From the NCBI GenBank assembly GCA_900544105.1, contig UQUC01000027.1, positions 1 through 24,545 on the forward strand: a stretch of DNA of 24,545 nucleotides, written 5' to 3'. Position numbers and translations under genes: made by a program. Shown here in pieces: positions 21,280 to 24,545 of this stretch. This DNA comes from an uncultured Oscillibacter sp. (GTDB lineage: Bacteria > Bacillota > Clostridia > Oscillospirales > Oscillospiraceae). A model generated the notes under the pieces. That model was given only the letters and a program-made list of their open reading frames with translations. It did not search any database and had not been told where the DNA came from. Numbering within the stretch: position 1 is the stretch's first letter; every line of letters starts with the position of its first letter.

Positions 21280-22325
21280 GCCTGCTTGTAGAAATTGAAA
21301 AGCAGCTGGGAAATTTCCATCTGGACGTCCGCTTTCAGGCGGAGACGGAAACGCTAGCCCTGCTGGGGGCCTCCGGCTGCGGCAAGAGCATGACCCTCAA
21401 ATGCATCGCGGGGATCATGACCCCGGATCGGGGGCGGATCGTGCTGAACGGCCGGGTGCTGTTTGACAGCGAGGCCAGGATCGACCTGCCGCCCCAGCAG
21501 CGGCGGGTAGGGTACTTATTCCAGAATTACGCCCTGTTCCCCACCATGACGGTGGAGAAAAACATCCTCTGCGGTATCCGCTCCGGTTCCAAGGCGGAAA
21601 AAGCCGCCGCACTGTCGGCGGCCCTCCACCGCTTTCGGCTGGAGGGTCTGGAAAAGCGGTATCCCGCCCAGCTTTCCGGCGGACAGCAGCAGCGGGTGGC
21701 GCTGGCGAGAATTCTCTGCTCCCAGCCGGAGGTCATTTTGCTGGACGAGCCGTTTTCCGCGCTGGACAGCTATCTGAAATGGGACTTGGAGCTGAAGCTG
21801 TCCGATTTTCTGGAGAATTTCTCCGGGCCGATTTTATGGGTGTCCCATGACCGGGGCGAGGTGTTCCGCAACTGCAAGCGGGTGTGTGTGTTGGATCAGG
21901 GGGCCTCGCAGGGGACCTTCACTCTGCGGCAGCTGTTCCACGAGCCGGAAACGGAGGCCGCCGCCCGGCTCTCCGGGTGTAAAAACATCGTGGAGGCCGT
22001 ACCGGCAGGCAGCGCCGTGACGCTGCCCCCGTGGGGCCTGACGCTGAACTGCGGCAAGCCGGTCCCGGCGGACATCCGTCAGGCGGGCATCCGGGCAAGA
22101 CACGTGATGGCGGTGCCGGAGGACACCCCGGACGCCTTCTACTGCACGGTGGAGCGGGTCATTCAGGATGTATTCACCACCATCGTCCTGCTGCGGCCGG
22201 AGGGGGCCGCGTCCGGTGCCCCCCTCCTGCGCATGGAACTGGAACGGGACGATTGGCGGCGGCTGAACCGCCCGGAGGGGCTTTGGATTGCCGTCCAGCC
22301 AAGGGATATTCTACTGTTGAAATGA
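21276..22325 (+). CDS. modC: Molybdate ABC transporter ATP-binding protein ModC
   Basis: ModC powers molybdate import. The ABC ATPase motifs are complete: Walker A GASGCGKS at 31-38, Q-loop in LFQNYALFP, signature LSGGQQQR near 132, Walker B VILLDEP near 152, and H-loop VSHD. The C-terminal ~120 residues form a shortened, TOBE-like regulatory domain (VERVIQDVFTTIVLLRPEG). The start is GTG 21276 in a 4-base overlap with modB, preceded by AAGGAGGGGG; longer upstream readings in this frame run through modB. The 349-residue length is normal. mogA follows after 12 bases. Confidence 0.94.
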   Translation: MSLLVEIEKQLGNFHLDVRFQAETETLALLGASGCGKSMTLKCIAGIMTPDRGRIVLNGRVLFDSEARIDLPPQQRRVGYLFQNYALFPTMTVEKNILCGIRSGSKAEKAAALSAALHRFRLEGLEKRYPAQLSGGQQQRVALARILCSQPEVILLDEPFSALDSYLKWDLELKLSDFLENFSGPILWVSHDRGEVFRNCKRVCVLDQGASQGTFTLRQLFHEPETEAAARLSGCKNIVEAVPAGSAVTLPPWGLTLNCGKPVPADIRQAGIRARHVMAVPEDTPDAFYCTVERVIQDVFTTIVLLRPEGAASGAPLLRMELERDDWRRLNRPEGLWIAVQPRDILLLK

Positions 22326-22337
22326 GGAGATGAGCGT

Positions 22338-22835
22338 ATGTATCATGCTGCTGTATTGACGGTCAGCGACCGTGTTTCCCGGGGCGAGCGGCCCGACGAG
22401 GGCGGCCCGCTGGTGGCGGAGCTGCTGAAAAACGCAGGCTATGAGGTGGTCCGGACCGATGTGGTGCCGGACGAGCAGGCGCAGATCGAAGCGGCGCTGC
22501 GGCAGATGGCCGACGATGGTAACATTCAACTGCTTGTGACCACCGGCGGCACCGGCTTCGCCCCACGGGACGTGACCCCGGAGGCTACCCTTGCCGTGTG
22601 CGACCGGCTGACCCCCGGCATCCCGGAGGCCATGCGCTACGCCTCCATGCAGATCACCAGCCGGGCCATGCTGTCCCGGGCGCAGGCGGGCATCCGGAAG
22701 GGAACCTTGATTCTGAACCTCCCCGGCTCTCCCAAGGCGGCCAAGGAGAATCTGGAGGCGGTGCTGCCCGCCATCGGTCACGGTCTGGAAATGCTCTCCG
22801 GCCGTCCCGCCGACTGCGCCAAGCTGACGGACTGA
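22338..22835 (+). CDS. mogA: Molybdopterin adenylyltransferase-type protein MogA/MoaB
   Basis: This 165-residue protein belongs to the MogA/MoaB family, which adenylates molybdopterin before metal insertion. Visible are AAVLTVSDRVSRGERPDEGG at the start, VTTGGTGFAPRDVTPEA (the conserved TTGGTG loop and Asp/Thr that bind the pterin phosphate), and ILNLPGSPKAAKENL. The ribosome binding site GAGGAG overlaps the modC stop. It closes the molybdenum run and is followed by a strong terminator. MogA and MoaB cannot be told apart by motif alone. Confidence 0.93.
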   Translation: MYHAAVLTVSDRVSRGERPDEGGPLVAELLKNAGYEVVRTDVVPDEQAQIEAALRQMADDGNIQLLVTTGGTGFAPRDVTPEATLAVCDRLTPGIPEAMRYASMQITSRAMLSRAQAGIRKGTLILNLPGSPKAAKENLEAVLPAIGHGLEMLSGRPADCAKLTD

Positions 22836-22876
22836 CATAGGATTTTTCAGAATCGGATACTTTCCCGGTAAGCAAA

Positions 22877-22909
22877 AAATCGGCACCTGCTTTTGGCAGG
22901 TGCCGATTT
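22877..22909. terminator. Bidirectional terminator between mogA and groEL
   Basis: AAATCGGCACCTGC and GCAGGTGCCGATTT form a 14-bp stem with a five-base loop. On the minus strand it is followed by a clean TTTTTT run, and on the plus strand by TTTCTGTT. It serves the converging ends of the molybdenum cluster and groEL. Confidence 0.92.
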
Positions 22910-23019
22910 CTGTTACCCTATCATGCGCTTGAATTTTTGGTGTAAGTGGCGTAAGTTTGGCGTAAATCCGCTTTTGCACACTCAAAAAATCAAGCAATTT
23001 CAAGGCTTTGCGGTGTCTC
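22910..23019. other. groEL-mogA spacer with short tandem motif
   Basis: This 110-base, more A+T-rich stretch holds the repeated motif GTAAGTGGC / GTAAGTTTGGC / GTAAAT (about 22941-22968), with two TGGCGTAA copies. No gene is supported. Such degenerate repeats next to a housekeeping gene's 3' end can be the scar of an integrase site, but no integrase is present here. Confidence 0.35.
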
Positions 23020-24545
23020 TTAGTACATGCCGCCCATGCTGGGGTCAGCGGCGGGAGCGGCAACGGGGGGCTCGGGCTTGTCGGCTACCAGGGACTCGGT
23101 GGTCAGCACCATGGCGGAAACAGAAGCGGCGTTCTCCAGAGCGGAGCGGGTCACCTTAGCGGGATCGATGATACCGGCAGCAACCATGTCGCAGTATTCT
23201 TCCTTATAAGCGTCGAAGCCGTAGCCGTTCTTGCCGGAAGCACGGACCTTCTCCAGGATCACGGAACCGTCCAGGCCAGCGTTGGCAGCGATCTGACGGA
23301 TAGGAGCCTCCAGAGCCTTGGCGATGATGCGCACGCCGGTCTTTTCATCGCCCTCCACGGTGTTCAGCAGAGCTTCCACGGCAGGAATGACGTTCACAAA
23401 AATCGTACCGCCGCCGGCCACAACGCCTTCCTCAACGGCGGCGCGGGTAGCGTTCAAAGCGTCCTCGATGCGGAGCTTCTTCTCCTTCATCTCGGTCTCG
23501 GTAGCAGCACCCACCTTGATGACAGCCACACCGCCGGCCATCTTAGCCAGACGCTCCTGCAGCTTCTCCTTATCGTAGTCGCTGGTGGTGTTGGCGATCT
23601 GGCTGCGGATCTGAGCCACACGGTCCTTGATGGCGGTGGCATCGCCAGCACCGTCCACGATGGTGGTGTTCTCCTTGGTGACCTTCACCTGACGGGCACG
23701 GCCCAGCATGTCGATGGTAGCGGTCTTCAGTTCCAGACCCACTTCCTCGCTGACAACGGTACCGCCGGTGAGGACAGCGATATCCTGCAACATCTCCTTG
23801 CGGCGATCGCCGAAGCCGGGAGCCTTGACGCAGACAACGTTCAGGGTGCCGCGCAGACGGTTCACGATCAGGGTGTTCAGAGCCTCGCCCTCAACATCCT
23901 CGGCGATGATGACCAGCTTCTTGCCGGACTGGACCAACTGCTCCAGAATGGGCAGGATGTCGGAGATCACGGAGATCTTCTTATCGGTGATGAGGATATA
24001 GGCGTCATCAATGACGGCCTCCATCTTCTCGGTATCAGTGACCATATAGGGGGTGATATAGCCGCGGTCGAACTGCATGCCCTCCACGACCTCGCTGTAA
24101 GTCTCAGCGGTCTTGGACTCCTCAATGGTGATCACGCCGTCGGCGGAGACCTTCTCCATCGCGTCGGCGATCAGCTTGCCGATCTCCTCGTCACCGCTGG
24201 AAACAGCGCCGACACGGGCGATATCATTGGAGCCATCCACCTTCTTGGCCTGCTTCTTGACCTCAGCCACAGCAGCCTCCACAGCCTTGGACATGCCCTT
24301 CTTCACAATGATGGGGTTGGCGCCGGCAGCCAGGTTCTTCAGGCCCTCGTGGATCATGGCCTGAGCCAGCAGGGTAGCGGTGGTGGTGCCGTCACCGGCA
24401 ACATCGTTGGTCTTGGTGGAAACCTCCTTCACCAGCTGAGCGCCCATGTTCTCGAAGGGATCGGGCAACTCCACTTCCTTGGCGATGCTGACGCCGTCGT
24501 TGGTGATGAGGGGAGCGCCGTACTTCTTATCCAGAACCACGTTGC
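23020..24545 (-). CDS. groEL: Chaperonin GroEL (60 kDa), N-terminus cut by window edge
   Basis: GroEL forms the 14-subunit ATP-driven folding chamber with GroES. The window holds the protein from the NVVLDKKYGAP segment (about residue 37 of the usual numbering) to the stop. The ATP-site motif AGDGTTTAT, the EGMQFDRGYITPY apical hinge, and the GGGTIFVNVIPA region are intact. It ends PSMGGMY, a shorter Gly-Met tail than the GGM repeats of E. coli GroEL. groES would lie upstream, beyond the right edge. The gene converges on mogA with a shared terminator. Confidence 0.97.
   Translation of the reverse strand, partial: NVVLDKKYGAPLITNDGVSIAKEVELPDPFENMGAQLVKEVSTKTNDVAGDGTTTATLLAQAMIHEGLKNLAAGANPIIVKKGMSKAVEAAVAEVKKQAKKVDGSNDIARVGAVSSGDEEIGKLIADAMEKVSADGVITIEESKTAETYSEVVEGMQFDRGYITPYMVTDTEKMEAVIDDAYILITDKKISVISDILPILEQLVQSGKKLVIIAEDVEGEALNTLIVNRLRGTLNVVCVKAPGFGDRRKEMLQDIAVLTGGTVVSEEVGLELKTATIDMLGRARQVKVTKENTTIVDGAGDATAIKDRVAQIRSQIANTTSDYDKEKLQERLAKMAGGVAVIKVGAATETEMKEKKLRIEDALNATRAAVEEGVVAGGGTIFVNVIPAVEALLNTVEGDEKTGVRIIAKALEAPIRQIAANAGLDGSVILEKVRASGKNGYGFDAYKEEYCDMVAAGIIDPAKVTRSALENAASVSAMVLTTESLVADKPEPPVAAPAADPSMGGMY

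Overview
The window looks like chromosomal DNA from a GC-rich, spore-forming member of the Clostridia, most likely Oscillospiraceae (Flavonifractor/Oscillibacter-like). This rests on gene order and family resemblance, not on a database search. The two diagnostic blocks are recJ-rel-dtd-MBL hydrolase-hemZ, and the sporulation/division block SpoVB-like flippase-mazG-HU-rqcP-yabP-yabQ-divIC-yabR. It also carries a large S-layer-homology (SLH) protein. Most of the window is conserved housekeeping content. I see no tRNA, rRNA, CRISPR array, transposase or phage gene.

Layout. 1-6918 (+): a chimeric reading frame enters from the left edge. Its first ~73 codons are pyruvate:ferredoxin oxidoreductase and the rest is the C-terminal two thirds of RecJ. 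It is followed by rel ((p)ppGpp synthase/hydrolase), dtd, a metallo-beta-lactamase-fold hydrolase, hemZ and a small zinc-ribbon protein. 6919-7216: a gene-free segment packed with hairpins. 7217-11964 (+): the spoVB/yab/divIC block. 12117-12994 (-): a lipoprotein gene broken by a one-base frameshift. 13323-16223 (-): a secreted SLH protein with six tandem ~130-residue modules. 16463-22835 (+): a molybdenum block with a good promoter, a structured leader, moaA, moaC, a MOSC protein, a MoeA/MoaB-like molybdopterin-binding protein with a four-cysteine tail, modA, modB, modC and mogA. 23020-24545 (-): groEL, cut by the right edge.

How the genes work together. The molybdenum block couples molybdate import (ModABC) with early molybdopterin synthesis (MoaA, MoaC) and later adenylation/insertion-type steps (MogA, MoeA-like). 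moaD, moaE and any molybdoenzyme are absent from the window. The yab block combines envelope/spore-coat functions (flippase, YabP, YabQ), division (DivIC), nucleotide-pool cleaning (MazG), nucleoid structure (HU) and ribosome rescue (RqcP). The rel block is stress and housekeeping.

The points most worth checking are the PFOR-RecJ junction near base 220, the hairpin that buries the yabP ribosome binding site, the structured leader before moaA, the modular acidic SLH protein with an 11-bp-spaced direct repeat upstream, and the hairpin-dense spacer at 6919-7216. I found no clear new defence or mobile system.
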